64,000 bases of DNA, from contig NZ_LT965928.1 of assembly GCF_900239935.1 (NCBI RefSeq), forward strand, positions 1,052,197 through 1,116,196, read 5' to 3'. The notes beneath the pieces are model-generated. The model searched no databases and was not told the origin of the DNA. It saw only the letters and a list, made by a program, of their open reading frames with translations. Shown here piece by piece: positions 1-8,506 of the stretch; the stretch's first letter is position 1, and each line of letters opens with the position of its first letter. Source of the DNA: Pseudoalteromonas carrageenovora IAM 12662. Lineage in GTDB: Bacteria; Pseudomonadota; Gammaproteobacteria; Enterobacterales; Alteromonadaceae. The position numbers and the translations under genes were made by a program.

Positions 1-900
1 ACTGTTATTGGGCGTCCTGTTAACTTTCAGGCCGTTGGCGGTGAGCAATCGAACCAGCAAGCTGTTGGTATTTTAGATCGAGCAGCAAAACGCGCAGGCT
101 TTAAAGATGTTGAGTTTTTATATGAGCCACTGGCTGCTGGAATCGATTACGAAAGTGATTTGAACCAAGATCAAAAGGTATTAGTTATTGATATAGGCGG
201 CGGTACAAGCGATTGCTCGTTTGTACAAATGGGGCCTAGTTTTAGAGGTAAGAGTGAGCGCGATAGCGACTTTTTAGCCCACAGTGGTAAACGCGTTGGC
301 GGAAACGATTTAGATATAGCGCTGAGCTTTCATGGCTTAATGCCATTACTTGGTTTAGGGAGTACGTTTAAATCGGGCCTCCCTTTGCCTAATCAACCAT
401 TTTGGCAAGCGTGTAAAATTAATGATGTAAATTTACAGAGCCAATTTTATAGCGAAAATCATTACCGAGAATTAAGCGCCCAATTACGTGATGTAAGTGC
501 ACCAGCGCTCTATAAACGTTTAATGCATTTACAGCAAAACAAGCAGGGGCATCAACTTGTACAGCAAGGTGAGGCGGCTAAAATTGCGCTTTCGTCTGCA
601 GATGCTTTTGATTGTGATCTAAGCTTTTTAGATAGTGGCCTTAATAAAAATTTATCGGTCAGCGATTTAGCAGTTGCTGTAGAAAGTAGTATTAGCCAAA
701 TAGTAACTTTAGCAAAACAAGCAATTACTGATGCAGCAACAACACCAGATGTTATTTACTTAACAGGTGGCAGCGCACAATCGCCCTTAATTAAAGCGGC
801 GCTAAGTGAACACTTAGGTGATATAAAAATGGTGAACGGGGATCACTTTGGTAGTGTTACAGCCGGCCTAACTAAATGGGCCAGCATGCTTTATAAGTAG
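1..900 (+). CDS. yegD: YegD-like Hsp70-family chaperone, 5' truncated by the window edge
   Basis: The reading frame is open from base 1, so the start lies outside the window and about 299 C-terminal residues are present. An apparent TTG start at 160 is internal to the gene. The actin-like ATPase fold is visible: the phosphate-2 motif DIGGGTSD is encoded around base 190, and the adenosine-binding stretch YLTGGSAQSP lies near the end. YegD proteins are Hsp70 relatives of about 450 residues that lack the long DnaK substrate-binding domain, which fits the stop shortly after the ATPase fold. Its role is poorly defined; a cytoplasmic chaperone-like ATPase is the family expectation. It is convergent with mgsA, only 13 bp away. 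Confidence 0.85.
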   Translation, partial: TVIGRPVNFQAVGGEQSNQQAVGILDRAAKRAGFKDVEFLYEPLAAGIDYESDLNQDQKVLVIDIGGGTSDCSFVQMGPSFRGKSERDSDFLAHSGKRVGGNDLDIALSFHGLMPLLGLGSTFKSGLPLPNQPFWQACKINDVNLQSQFYSENHYRELSAQLRDVSAPALYKRLMHLQQNKQGHQLVQQGEAAKIALSSADAFDCDLSFLDSGLNKNLSVSDLAVAVESSISQIVTLAKQAITDAATTPDVIYLTGGSAQSPLIKAALSEHLGDIKMVNGDHFGSVTAGLTKWASMLYK

Positions 901-913
901 CTTAAAAGAGTAT

Positions 914-1378
914 TTAAAGACTGATTTGTCGGGTTGCGAGGTATTTTTCGTAATCTGGCAATGTACGCTCAAGTTCAGTATCCATTAGTGGTGAACTTAA
1001 TAGCATATCTGCACTTACTTCATTACACGCCACCGGAATATTCCAGACAGCCGCTAAACGTAGCAGTGCCTTGACATCTGGGTCATGTGGTTGCGATGCC
1101 AACGGATCCCAAAAAAACACTAATACATGAATTTCATGCTCAGCGATTTTTGCACCTAACTGTTGATCCCCACCCATTGGGCCACTTAATAGCTGAATTA
1201 CATCAAGCCCGGTGGTTTTTTCAATCAAATGTCCTGTAGTACCTGTGCCATAAAGAGTGTGTTTGCTAAGAGCGTTTTTGTGCTTTTCGCACCATAGTTT
1301 TAATGCGGCTTTTTTACCGTCATGGGCAACTAAGGCAATATTTTTATTTGCTGGTAACGACTGTGTTTTTTGTTCCAT
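914..1378 (-). CDS. mgsA: methylglyoxal synthase
   Basis: This 154-residue cytoplasmic enzyme converts dihydroxyacetone phosphate to methylglyoxal and phosphate, a bypass of lower glycolysis used under phosphate limitation or sugar-phosphate stress. The E. coli active-site residues appear at the same numbers: His19 and Asp20 in VAHDGKK, Asp71 in [11 protein letters not shown], and His98 and Asp101 in [12 protein letters not shown]. Length matches the family. It starts 42 bp downstream of the LysE-family gene on the same strand, so it may be the last gene of a unit with the two exporters upstream, although the link is functionally unclear. Confidence 0.96.
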   Translation of the reverse strand: MEQKTQSLPANKNIALVAHDGKKAALKLWCEKHKNALSKHTLYGTGTTGHLIEKTTGLDVIQLLSGPMGGDQQLGAKIAEHEIHVLVFFWDPLASQPHDPDVKALLRLAAVWNIPVACNEVSADMLLSSPLMDTELERTLPDYEKYLATRQISL

Positions 1379-1420
1379 GCTGCATCTTATTATTAGTTAA
1401 GCAATACTAATTATTTGTAA

Positions 1421-2065
1421 TTAATATAATAAATTTATGGCAAGCGCAATAAACACTATACCGGAGACTCTATCAATCCAAAGCTGACTGTTTGGGTGAT
1501 TCCTAAAAAACTGGGCAATTTTATCGCCAAAATAAATATACGTGCAGTCAATCGGAAAAGCAAAAATAGGATAGAGCAAACCAAAAAAAGCGAGCTGAAA
1601 AGTAGCTGATGATAAAGTTGGATCTACAAATTGGGGTATAAACGCAATAAAAAACAATGCAACTTTAGGGTTTAACACTTCGGTCATCATGGCCTGAAAC
1701 ATCACGTTAGATTTTTTACTTGTACTAATGTGTGGTTTTTCTTTGCCAGCGCAGTCGGTTGTGGAAGTAGTGCGCTTTAATGTGTCCTTGATCATCATAA
1801 ACCCTAAATAACATAAGTAAGCAGCACCAGCATATTGCACCGCGCTATAGGCCGTGGCTGAGGCTTTTAACACTGCGCTTAAACCAATCACGGCAAAAAA
1901 GGTATGTACAACCCCACCTAAAGCAAAGCCAAAAGCACTTTGCATACCGGCCGCTCTGCCATTGGCAAAAGTTTGTGCCATCAAAAATGCATTTGATGGC
2001 CCAGGTGCGACAGCCATTAAAAAGCTAGCCAATAAAAAAGAAACTATAAAATCGGGATTAATCAT
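1421..2065 (-). CDS. LysE/RhtB-family amino-acid exporter
   Basis: This is a 214-residue inner-membrane protein with about six hydrophobic segments and the family N-terminus, including APGPSNAFLMAQTFANGR, with a Gly-rich second helix. LysE/RhtB proteins export amino acids such as lysine, homoserine or threonine by exchange with the proton gradient; the substrate cannot be read from sequence. Its ATG overlaps the end of the upstream MFS gene by 8 bp and there is no strong Shine-Dalgarno, so translation is probably coupled to that gene. Confidence 0.9.
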   Translation of the reverse strand: MINPDFIVSFLLASFLMAVAPGPSNAFLMAQTFANGRAAGMQSAFGFALGGVVHTFFAVIGLSAVLKASATAYSAVQYAGAAYLCYLGFMMIKDTLKRTTSTTDCAGKEKPHISTSKKSNVMFQAMMTEVLNPKVALFFIAFIPQFVDPTLSSATFQLAFFGLLYPIFAFPIDCTYIYFGDKIAQFFRNHPNSQLWIDRVSGIVFIALAINLLY

Positions 2066-3254
2066 GTTTTAGCAGGGTGTAACGTATGGGCTTTTTACTC
2101 ATTAAAATAAGCCATAGCGGTGCTAGCAGCAATAAATGAAATGCAATGAGCCAAGGTGTACTTAACCCTAAGTATTGAGTTAAAAATACCAGCATACTTG
2201 CTCCACTCATTTGCATTGCTCCAAGTAATGCAGACGCTGTACCAGCTTGCTTAGGAAAGCTTGAAAGTGCCATACCTGCTGCTGAGCCCAAACTTAACGC
2301 AAAACCTAAAGCTGAAATTAAAATGGGTAACATAAGAGCAAAAGCTGTTTCTATATGGCTTAAGGCAAGCATTAAAATACCAGAAAAAACCAATAGGCTT
2401 ACCCCTAAACGCAAAGCCCGTTGGCTATTACGTTTTATGTACATTGGGGTGATAAAACTTGCCACTATGCTCAGTACCGCATTTAAAGTAAACCAAAAAG
2501 TAAAGTCGGCAACGGTGCCACCTAAATAAGTAATGATCCAGCCCGGGGCGAGTGTTACATAAACCAATATGGCTGACATAGCGACCATGCACAGTAAACT
2601 ATTGAACAAAAACACGGGCGTTTTGATAATAGGTTTAAAACGACGTAAATCTAAAATATGACCTTGGTAATGGCTATCGGCAGGGCGCGTCTCTCTAAAA
2701 AACAGTAAAGTAACGAGTAAACCTACAATGGCAAAAGCAGTTAAAAACATAAAGTTCATTCGCCAACCAAATTGCACGGTTAGCCACGCACCTAAAATAG
2801 GGGCCATAGCGGGTATAAAGCATACAATACCATTTAAATAGGTGATCATTTGCCCGCTGCGTTCGCTGCCATATTTATCGCGTACAATAGCGAATGCAAC
2901 AACAAATGTGGCACACGCCCCTAAGCCCTGTAGCGCACGTGCCACCATTAAAATTTCAAACGAAGGAGCAAAATAGGCGAGTAATGCCGAGCCCGCATAT
3001 AGGCTAACCCCAACTATGGCGACAGGTTTTCGGCCAAATTTATCAGCAAGTGGACCTGCAATTAGCTGTCCTAAACCCACGGTTAACATAAAAATAGCGA
3101 CGGTTTGTTGTACTTGTTGCTCTGATACAGCAAATTGCTCTGCGATAGTAGGAAAGGCAGGTAGGTAAATATCGATTGCCATTGGGCAAAAAATAACGAG
3201 TAGCGCTAAAATGAGCAGTAATACTAAATTGGGTTTAGCTGGGCGTGTTTGCAT
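2058..3254 (-). CDS. Bcr/CflA-family drug-resistance MFS transporter
   Basis: This is a 12-helix major facilitator of 398 residues. Motif A is visible between helices 2 and 3 as DKFGRKP (residues 71-77), and helix 1 carries the Bcr/CflA signature PMAIDIYLPAFP. Members export drugs such as bicyclomycin, sulfonamides or chloramphenicol by proton antiport; the substrate here is unknown. The frame stays open to 3332, but I chose the ATG at 3254 because AAGGAGAC sits at the right distance and the added 26 residues resemble no MFS N-terminus. It leads an overlapping unit with the LysE-family exporter. Confidence 0.88.
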   Translation of the reverse strand: MQTRPAKPNLVLLLILALLVIFCPMAIDIYLPAFPTIAEQFAVSEQQVQQTVAIFMLTVGLGQLIAGPLADKFGRKPVAIVGVSLYAGSALLAYFAPSFEILMVARALQGLGACATFVVAFAIVRDKYGSERSGQMITYLNGIVCFIPAMAPILGAWLTVQFGWRMNFMFLTAFAIVGLLVTLLFFRETRPADSHYQGHILDLRRFKPIIKTPVFLFNSLLCMVAMSAILVYVTLAPGWIITYLGGTVADFTFWFTLNAVLSIVASFITPMYIKRNSQRALRLGVSLLVFSGILMLALSHIETAFALMLPILISALGFALSLGSAAGMALSSFPKQAGTASALLGAMQMSGASMLVFLTQYLGLSTPWLIAFHLLLLAPLWLILMSKKPIRYTLLKHD

Positions 3255-3436
3255 TGAGTCTCCTTTTGCTGGGTATTTTAGGTGTCCACCCATAAAAAAG
3301 AAAGGGCTTATGACCCCTGCATACGTCGTCATTCGTGTTTTTTACTTAATTAGCTACAAATAGACGCTTCAATTATCTTTTTTAAACTGGTCTGATGTGT
3401 TAATTTTGGAAAATATATAAATGTTTGGAAATAATA

Positions 3437-3910
3437 ATGAGTAATAAATCCGCACTTTTAAAAACATGGCAAAAATTTAAAAGCCTGCCATGTGGGAATT
3501 GGTTGTTTAGTAAAGCGGTATGCTTTAAGGCGCCTTATTTTGGCTCAATGAAACCGTACATACTTGATTTAAAAGAGGGGCACTGTAGCGCTGTAGTCAA
3601 AAACCGTCGCAGCGTACACAATCATATTGGTACTATTCACGCTATTGCACAGTGTAACTTAGCTGAATTGTGTGCAGGCGTAATGGTTGATGCAACTGTA
3701 CCTGTAAAAACTCATCGCTGGATCCCAAAAGGGATGACCGTTCAATATTTAGCGAAAGTAGATACTGATGTGACAGCAATTGCGGAGATTGATTTACCGC
3801 ATGTGTGGGTAGATAAAGAAGATTTAATTGTGCCGGTTAAGCTTTACAATACCCGCAATGAACTGGTGTTCACTGCAGATATTACAATGTATATTACTGA
3901 AAAAAAGTAG
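3437..3910 (+). CDS. DUF4442-type hotdog-fold protein, putative thioesterase
   Basis: This small cytoplasmic protein of 157 residues resembles the DUF4442/PaaI-like hotdog thioesterases. Visible features are a central helix region HNHIGTIHAIAQCNLAELCAG, which fits the hotdog helix with a polar acyl-CoA site, followed by alternating hydrophobic strands. The substrate is not predictable. I chose ATG 3437 over TTG 3425 because a GGA element lies 7 bases upstream of it. The gene stands alone, transcribed divergently from the Bcr/CflA exporter, and ends 9 bp from the convergent bactofilin gene. Confidence 0.75.
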   Translation: MSNKSALLKTWQKFKSLPCGNWLFSKAVCFKAPYFGSMKPYILDLKEGHCSAVVKNRRSVHNHIGTIHAIAQCNLAELCAGVMVDATVPVKTHRWIPKGMTVQYLAKVDTDVTAIAEIDLPHVWVDKEDLIVPVKLYNTRNELVFTADITMYITEKK

Positions 3911-3925
3911 CTCCAAACTCTACTT
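3905..3925 (-). terminator. possible terminator of the bactofilin/M23 unit
   Basis: On the minus strand a short stem AAGTAG/CTACTT with a 9-base loop includes the bactofilin stop codon and is followed by a run of Ts lying inside the tail of the convergent hotdog gene. The stem is only 6 bp. Confidence 0.4.
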
Positions 3926-4405
3926 AGTTTTGTCTGCGGCTTGTTTATTAACAAACGACAAGTCGCTATCGCTATCATCAAGTAATGCCTTTACTTCTTT
4001 TGCAGGTTTTGAATCATTACTAATTAATTCGGGCTCTTCTTTTTCAAACCGCTGCTTTAAGCTGCCCTCAATAATAGCGCCAGCGTCAATGCTTAGCGTA
4101 TCGTGAAATACATCACCGTGAACGTGAGCACTACTTTGAATTTTAACTTCGCTTGCGTTAAGTGAGCCAATAATTTTACCTTTGACAATGACACTTTTAG
4201 CTTCAACTATGCCTTCAACAATCCCTGTTGAACCAATAACTAAATGTTCAGCTTTAATATCGCCGTCAATACGGCCATCTAGCTGAACTTCACCTTGGCT
4301 TGTTAAAGTGCCCGTTAAGCGCACGTCTTCAGATATAATTGAAGGTGTATGGTTAACTCTTTTTAAGCTAGTGTTATTTGTGTTTTGCTTTTTTTTACCG
4401 AACAA
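3920..4405 (-). CDS. bactofilin (polymer-forming cytoskeletal protein)
   Basis: This 161-residue protein has the bactofilin (DUF583) right-handed beta-helix core, roughly residues 25-115, seen as short repeats of hydrophobic and glycine positions such as GEVQLDGRIDGDIKAEHLVI and GIVEGIVEAKSVIVKGKI. Bactofilins polymerise without nucleotide at the membrane and position cell-wall enzymes. The acidic, disordered-looking tail (from about residue 120) is typical. It overlaps the upstream M23 peptidase by 11 bp, the pairing expected for a scaffold and its peptidoglycan hydrolase. The start is a TTG preceded by AAAGG. Confidence 0.92.
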   Translation of the reverse strand: MFGKKKQNTNNTSLKRVNHTPSIISEDVRLTGTLTSQGEVQLDGRIDGDIKAEHLVIGSTGIVEGIVEAKSVIVKGKIIGSLNASEVKIQSSAHVHGDVFHDTLSIDAGAIIEGSLKQRFEKEEPELISNDSKPAKEVKALLDDSDSDLSFVNKQAADKTK

Positions 4406-5558
4406 GAGAAAGCGCCTTTGTTATTTTTAGAGGATTGACGTGCTTGCCATCAATTAGTACTTCATAGTGTAAGTGCGTGCTTGTACTTCTGCCAGTGCTA
4501 CCCATTAAACCAATAACATCATTTTTGGCAATGGTTTGGCCTTTTTTAACTTTAATTTTATTTAAGTGCCCAAAGCGAGTCACTAAGCCATTTTTGTGCT
4601 CAAGCTCTATAAAGTTACCATAACCGCCGTTTCGGCCAGCACGAAGGACTACAGCGTCCGCAGGAGCAAATATTTTTGTTTTGTGCCAACCTGCTAAATC
4701 AACCCCTTTATGAAATGCTCGGCGGCTGTTCATTGGATCTTTACGAAGTCCAAAATTACTTGAGATGTAGTATTTAGCGGCATCTAAAGGTAATGAGTTT
4801 GGTAACTCAGTTAAAAAGTTCTCTAGGTTATTTAATAATAATAGCTTATCGGCAATCGCTAAAAATTGCGTAGGAATTTTAGCTTCATCAAATAAATCCA
4901 GTGGACCACCTTGTGCAGCTGTTATTGCACTTAATGTTAAATGTTGCTCTAAAGCAGACTCAAGCCCTACGCCTTTAAGCATGGCTAAAATAGCACTGTG
5001 GCGTTTATCTATTTCGCTATCAAGTAGCGCAAAATTGTTTTCGTAATGTTGTGTTAATTGCTGAGCACGTGCTGCAAACGTAATAGGAGTTATTAAATTT
5101 GCATGCTTATTTTTTTGTTCTTCATCAATTAAAGGCTCATGAAACTCACCTTTATCATCGTTAATTGGCGACTGAAGCTCATCTTCAATTTTAATTGTTT
5201 CTTTACTAATTGAAGCGGGGAGCGATTCAATCATGCTTTGCAGTAGCGCTTGTTTTTGCTCAAGCACTGCGAGTTGTTCTAATTGTTTTGCATGTAAGGC
5301 TTGCTGCTCACTGGCTTTTTGCTGCCAAAGAGTTTGTTTGCTTAATTGATTTTTTTCTATATTAGAAATTTGGTTCGTTTGCGTATAAACACGAAAACTT
5401 GAAATGCTAACCCAGGCAATAGTCGCTAAAAGTAGAATTACTACGAAAAGTTGTAACCAAGAGGCTAAAACAATGTGCTTAACTTCGCCGTTTTGGCGAA
5501 TAAGCAGCTGTCTAGCTGGGAATAATTTTTTATAAAAAGACTTTATAGATACTGGCAT
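4395..5558 (-). CDS. membrane-anchored M23 (LytM-type) metallopeptidase
   Basis: The 387-residue protein has one transmembrane segment (about 29-52), a coiled-coil-like periplasmic stretch rich in Gln, Glu and Leu (about 65-115), and a C-terminal M23 domain (about 265-375). Zinc and catalytic residues are intact: His283 and Asp287 in HKGVDLAG, then His331, and His362/His364 in THLHYEV. It should cut peptide cross-links in peptidoglycan. The overlap with bactofilin implies co-expression and probably physical coupling in local wall remodelling, as in the bactofilin/M23 pairs that set curvature or stalk shape elsewhere. No Shine-Dalgarno is obvious at the ATG. Confidence 0.92.
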   Translation of the reverse strand: MPVSIKSFYKKLFPARQLLIRQNGEVKHIVLASWLQLFVVILLLATIAWVSISSFRVYTQTNQISNIEKNQLSKQTLWQQKASEQQALHAKQLEQLAVLEQKQALLQSMIESLPASISKETIKIEDELQSPINDDKGEFHEPLIDEEQKNKHANLITPITFAARAQQLTQHYENNFALLDSEIDKRHSAILAMLKGVGLESALEQHLTLSAITAAQGGPLDLFDEAKIPTQFLAIADKLLLLNNLENFLTELPNSLPLDAAKYYISSNFGLRKDPMNSRRAFHKGVDLAGWHKTKIFAPADAVVLRAGRNGGYGNFIELEHKNGLVTRFGHLNKIKVKKGQTIAKNDVIGLMGSTGRSTSTHLHYEVLIDGKHVNPLKITKALSLVR

Positions 5559-5646
5559 GGCATATAAATACTGGCTATTAACCGAATTAATGTATCAATC
5601 TGAGCTTAAAAAGCCAGAAAAAAATTGTAACTGTTCAAAATTTAAT

Positions 5647-5672
5647 AAAAAAGGGCTGCTTATGCAACCCTT
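5647..5672 (-). terminator. rho-independent terminator after fahA
   Basis: On the minus strand a 9-bp stem with one G-T pair (AAGGGTTGC / GCAGCCCTT, 4-base loop) is followed directly by a T run, 28 bp past the fahA stop. Confidence 0.8.
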
Positions 5673-5699
5673 ATAAAGTTTAATTTTTTAACGTTTTAA

Positions 5700-7013
5700 T
5701 TATTTTGCAGCTAAAACAGTGCTTTCTACAGAGCCGAAACCAATTCGTGCAAAACCTGATTTTTCACACCAGCCGCGCATAATCACGTTATCGCCATCTT
5801 CTAAAAAGCTGCGTTGCTCGCCATTACTGAGTGTTATTTTTTCTTTACCACCACGAGAGAGCTCTAATAAAGAGCCCGCTTCTTCATGCGTTGGGCCTGA
5901 CTGAGTACCAGAGCCCAGCATATCACCTGGCATAAAGTTACAACCATTTACTGTGTGGTGCGTTACCATTTGTGCCACTGTCCAGTAAGAGTGCTTAAAG
6001 CTAGAGGTTGATACGCGGGTAGGTGAGTGACCTTCACTGCGCATTTTTTCAGTCTGAATTTTAACATCCATTTGAATGTCAAATGCACCTTGCTCGCGGT
6101 TAGCTGCAGATTCTAGATACTCCATAGGTTGCGGATCGTTTTCATCACGTGTCCAGCTTGTTCTATAAGGGGCTAGTGCTTCAGTGGTTACAATCCAAGG
6201 AGATACGGTTGAGGCAAAGTTTTTTGCTAAAAATGGGCCCAGAGGTTGGTATTCCCATGCTTGTAAATCACGTGCTGACCAATCGTTAAATACACAAAAA
6301 CCAAATACATGATTCTCAGCATTCTCGATGGCGATAGCATCACCAAGTGCATTACCTTTGCCTAAGTAAATACCAAGTTCTAGCTCATAATCTAGGCGCT
6401 TACATGGGCCAAAAGAAGGGACATCTGCATCAGGCGCTTTTGTTTGCCCTTGAGGGCGATGAAATGTTTGCCCTGATACATCAATAGATGAAGAGCGACC
6501 ATGGTAGCCAATTGGTACCCATTTATAGTTAGGCAGTAATGGGTTGTCAGGGCGGAATAAGCTACCAACGGCTGTTGCATGGTAAATTGAGGTGTAAAAG
6601 TCGGTGTAATCACCAATGCGACACGGGAGTGAAAACTCTATATCAGCTTGGGTTATTAATGTACTTTCAATTTCTTTTTGTTGTTGTGCGCCTTCGCGAA
6701 GTGCTTTTGAAAGTGCTAAACGCAGTGCAGACCAATATTGTTGGCCAAGCCCCATAAACGTATTTAATGTAGATTCGCTTGCTGCATCAAGCGCTGTTTT
6801 AGCATCACCGGTAAAAATGTTTAAGTGGCTTAATTTTACTAAATCGATAACTTGGTCGCCAATTGCCACACCGCCGCGAAAGGCCTCATCAGTGCCTTTG
6901 GTGCGAAACTCTGCAAAAGGTAAATTTTGAATCGGAAAATCACACTCTGCATTATTTGCAGAGCTTACCCAGCTCGTTAAATTAATATCATGGGTTTCGT
7001 TAATAAGGCTCAT
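5700..7013 (-). CDS. fahA: fumarylacetoacetase
   Basis: This 437-residue cytoplasmic hydrolase catalyses the last step of tyrosine/homogentisate degradation, splitting fumarylacetoacetate into fumarate and acetoacetate. The full FAH layout is visible: an N-terminal SH3-like domain followed by the catalytic core with DYTDFYTSIYHATAVG (metal Asp and catalytic His), YHGRSSS, ELELGIYLG, and the NDWSARDLQAWEYQPLGPF segment that holds metal and substrate residues. Length matches bacterial FAH. AAGGAAA precedes the ATG. A strong terminator lies between hpd and this gene, so it probably has its own promoter. Confidence 0.97.
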   Translation of the reverse strand: MSLINETHDINLTSWVSSANNAECDFPIQNLPFAEFRTKGTDEAFRGGVAIGDQVIDLVKLSHLNIFTGDAKTALDAASESTLNTFMGLGQQYWSALRLALSKALREGAQQQKEIESTLITQADIEFSLPCRIGDYTDFYTSIYHATAVGSLFRPDNPLLPNYKWVPIGYHGRSSSIDVSGQTFHRPQGQTKAPDADVPSFGPCKRLDYELELGIYLGKGNALGDAIAIENAENHVFGFCVFNDWSARDLQAWEYQPLGPFLAKNFASTVSPWIVTTEALAPYRTSWTRDENDPQPMEYLESAANREQGAFDIQMDVKIQTEKMRSEGHSPTRVSTSSFKHSYWTVAQMVTHHTVNGCNFMPGDMLGSGTQSGPTHEEAGSLLELSRGGKEKITLSNGEQRSFLEDGDNVIMRGWCEKSGFARIGFGSVESTVLAAK

Positions 7014-7108
7014 TACATTTCCTTTTTATTTTTACTGTATGGCGACAAGGTATGGTTTATTTAATCATACTAGTGCTTGGCACAATACTTTTTAAATTTA
7101 AAACGACA

Positions 7109-7133
7109 AAAAGCAGCGAAAATCGCTGCTTTT
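7109..7133 (-). terminator. rho-independent terminator between hpd and fahA
   Basis: A perfect 11-bp stem (AAAAGCAGCGA / TCGCTGCTTTT) with a 3-base loop lies 17 bp past the hpd stop. Reading the minus strand, Ts close the stem and follow it, so hpd transcription should largely end before fahA. Confidence 0.8.
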
Positions 7134-7149
7134 AATTTACTCAAAAAAG

Positions 7150-8196
7150 TTATAAAACGCCGCGGCGCTCTTGATCGCGTTCAATTGATTCAAACAGCGC
7201 TTGGAAGTTACCTTCGCCAAAGCCGCCATCGTCAACACGTTGGATCATTTCAATGAAAATTGGCCCAAATAAATTCTTAGAAAATATTTGTAATAAGTAG
7301 CAATTTTCACTTTGGCTATCGACTAATATTTGGTGCTCACGAATTTTTTCTTTGTCTTCTGCAACCCAAGGTACACGGTCAAAAATAGTGTCGTAGTATT
7401 CAGGAATAATATCTAAAGTAGCAATGGTCGATTTATCAAGCTTATCAAGTGAGCTAACTAAATCATCAGTTAAAAACGCTAAATGCTGAACACCAGGGCC
7501 GTTGTATTCGCCTAGATACTCATCAATCTGGTTATTGTCGTTGCCTTTACCTTCATTAATTGGAATAGAGAAGGTGCCGCAAGGTGACTTAAGTGCATAC
7601 GAAATAAGCGCTGTTTTTTGACCTTTAATGTCAAAATAACGGACTTCTGTAAAACCAAAAACATCTTTATAAAAGTTAGCCCATGTTTCCATTGTGCCTT
7701 TATAAACGTTGTTAGTTAAATGGTCGATACGCATAAACCCTTTATCATCAACGATGTTTGCTGTAGCTAAATCTTCAAAGTCGCTTTGGTAAATAGTGCC
7801 TTTATCCCCAAACTGCTCAATAAAGTAAATTAGACTGTCGCCAATACCGTAAATGGCAGGATAGGGTAAATCTTTGTGTGTTGAATCGGTTGCAGGTTTT
7901 GCACCACGAGCTACCGCTGTTTCAAATGCGTGCTGCGCGTCGTTAACGCGCCAGCCCATAGAACAGATTGCCGGACCATGACTTTTAGCAAATTCTGCTG
8001 AAAAGCCATCACGTTCATTGTTTAGTAAAAAGTGAATGTCGTTTTGGTTGTAGTAGACAATATCTTTGCCTTTGAATTTTTTCAATTTTGAAAAACCAAA
8101 ATCAGTAAACACTTTATCCATGTAGTCTGCGTCAGGTGTTGCGTATTCAGTAAACTCAATACCAACTAAACCTAGTGGATTATTTGCTTCACTCAT
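7150..8196 (-). CDS. hpd: 4-hydroxyphenylpyruvate dioxygenase
   Basis: This 348-residue non-heme Fe(II) enzyme turns 4-hydroxyphenylpyruvate into homogentisate, the second step of tyrosine breakdown. The two vicinal-oxygen-chelate halves are visible, and the iron ligands are readable in the second half: His159 in RIDHLTNNV, His238 in GVQHLAFLTDD and Glu316 in FIEMIQR. Length fits bacterial HPPD. GGAG lies 9 bases before the ATG. FahA is downstream, but homogentisate dioxygenase and maleylacetoacetate isomerase are not in the window. TyrR, encoded at 27.6 kb, is the likely regulator. Confidence 0.97.
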   Translation of the reverse strand: MSEANNPLGLVGIEFTEYATPDADYMDKVFTDFGFSKLKKFKGKDIVYYNQNDIHFLLNNERDGFSAEFAKSHGPAICSMGWRVNDAQHAFETAVARGAKPATDSTHKDLPYPAIYGIGDSLIYFIEQFGDKGTIYQSDFEDLATANIVDDKGFMRIDHLTNNVYKGTMETWANFYKDVFGFTEVRYFDIKGQKTALISYALKSPCGTFSIPINEGKGNDNNQIDEYLGEYNGPGVQHLAFLTDDLVSSLDKLDKSTIATLDIIPEYYDTIFDRVPWVAEDKEKIREHQILVDSQSENCYLLQIFSKNLFGPIFIEMIQRVDDGGFGEGNFQALFESIERDQERRGVL

Positions 8197-8506
8197 TTTT
8201 TATTACTCCTGCAATAAATATTGCTACTGCGATTATGTGTTGTTGTCGTATTGAGCTAGATAATCAACCAGATTTTAGGTTTGGGGAAGAGGGGGTCAAT
8301 ATTTAGTAAATAACCGAACTGTAAATTAAATAAGACGTTTACTAAAATGTTCGTTTTTTACATTACGGTTTGAAATGCTAGAGGCAAAATTAACTGCGAC
8401 TAACAGTGTGACTTATATTTAATTCATTGTTTTATATGAATAAAAAAGAGGTTTTTAAATGATTAAAACCTCTTTTAGTGATTATTATTTATGACGTTTT
8501 TTGTAA
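8197..8506. other. 310-bp intergenic region: hpd leader and a terminator
   Basis: The part next to hpd should hold its promoter. I see TGTAAA at 8320 and TTTACT at 8338, half-site-like words for TyrR but 12 rather than 6 bases apart, so a TyrR box is not established. The part near 8450 is the terminator of the lipoprotein gene. No ORF is credible here. Confidence 0.6.
8444..8476 (-). terminator. rho-independent terminator after the metallophosphatase lipoprotein gene
   Basis: A 12-bp stem (AAAAGAGGTTTT / AAAACCTCTTTT) with a 9-base loop ends in a T run on the minus strand, 30 bp past the stop codon. Confidence 0.85.

Noticed and set aside
3255..3332. A 26-residue N-terminal extension of the Bcr/CflA transporter
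   Set aside because: ATG 3254 has a strong AAGGAGAC site, and the extension does not resemble a transporter start.
8320..8343. A TyrR box upstream of hpd
   Set aside because: TGTAAA and TTTACT are present but 12 bases apart, not the 6 expected, and AT-rich DNA gives such words by chance.
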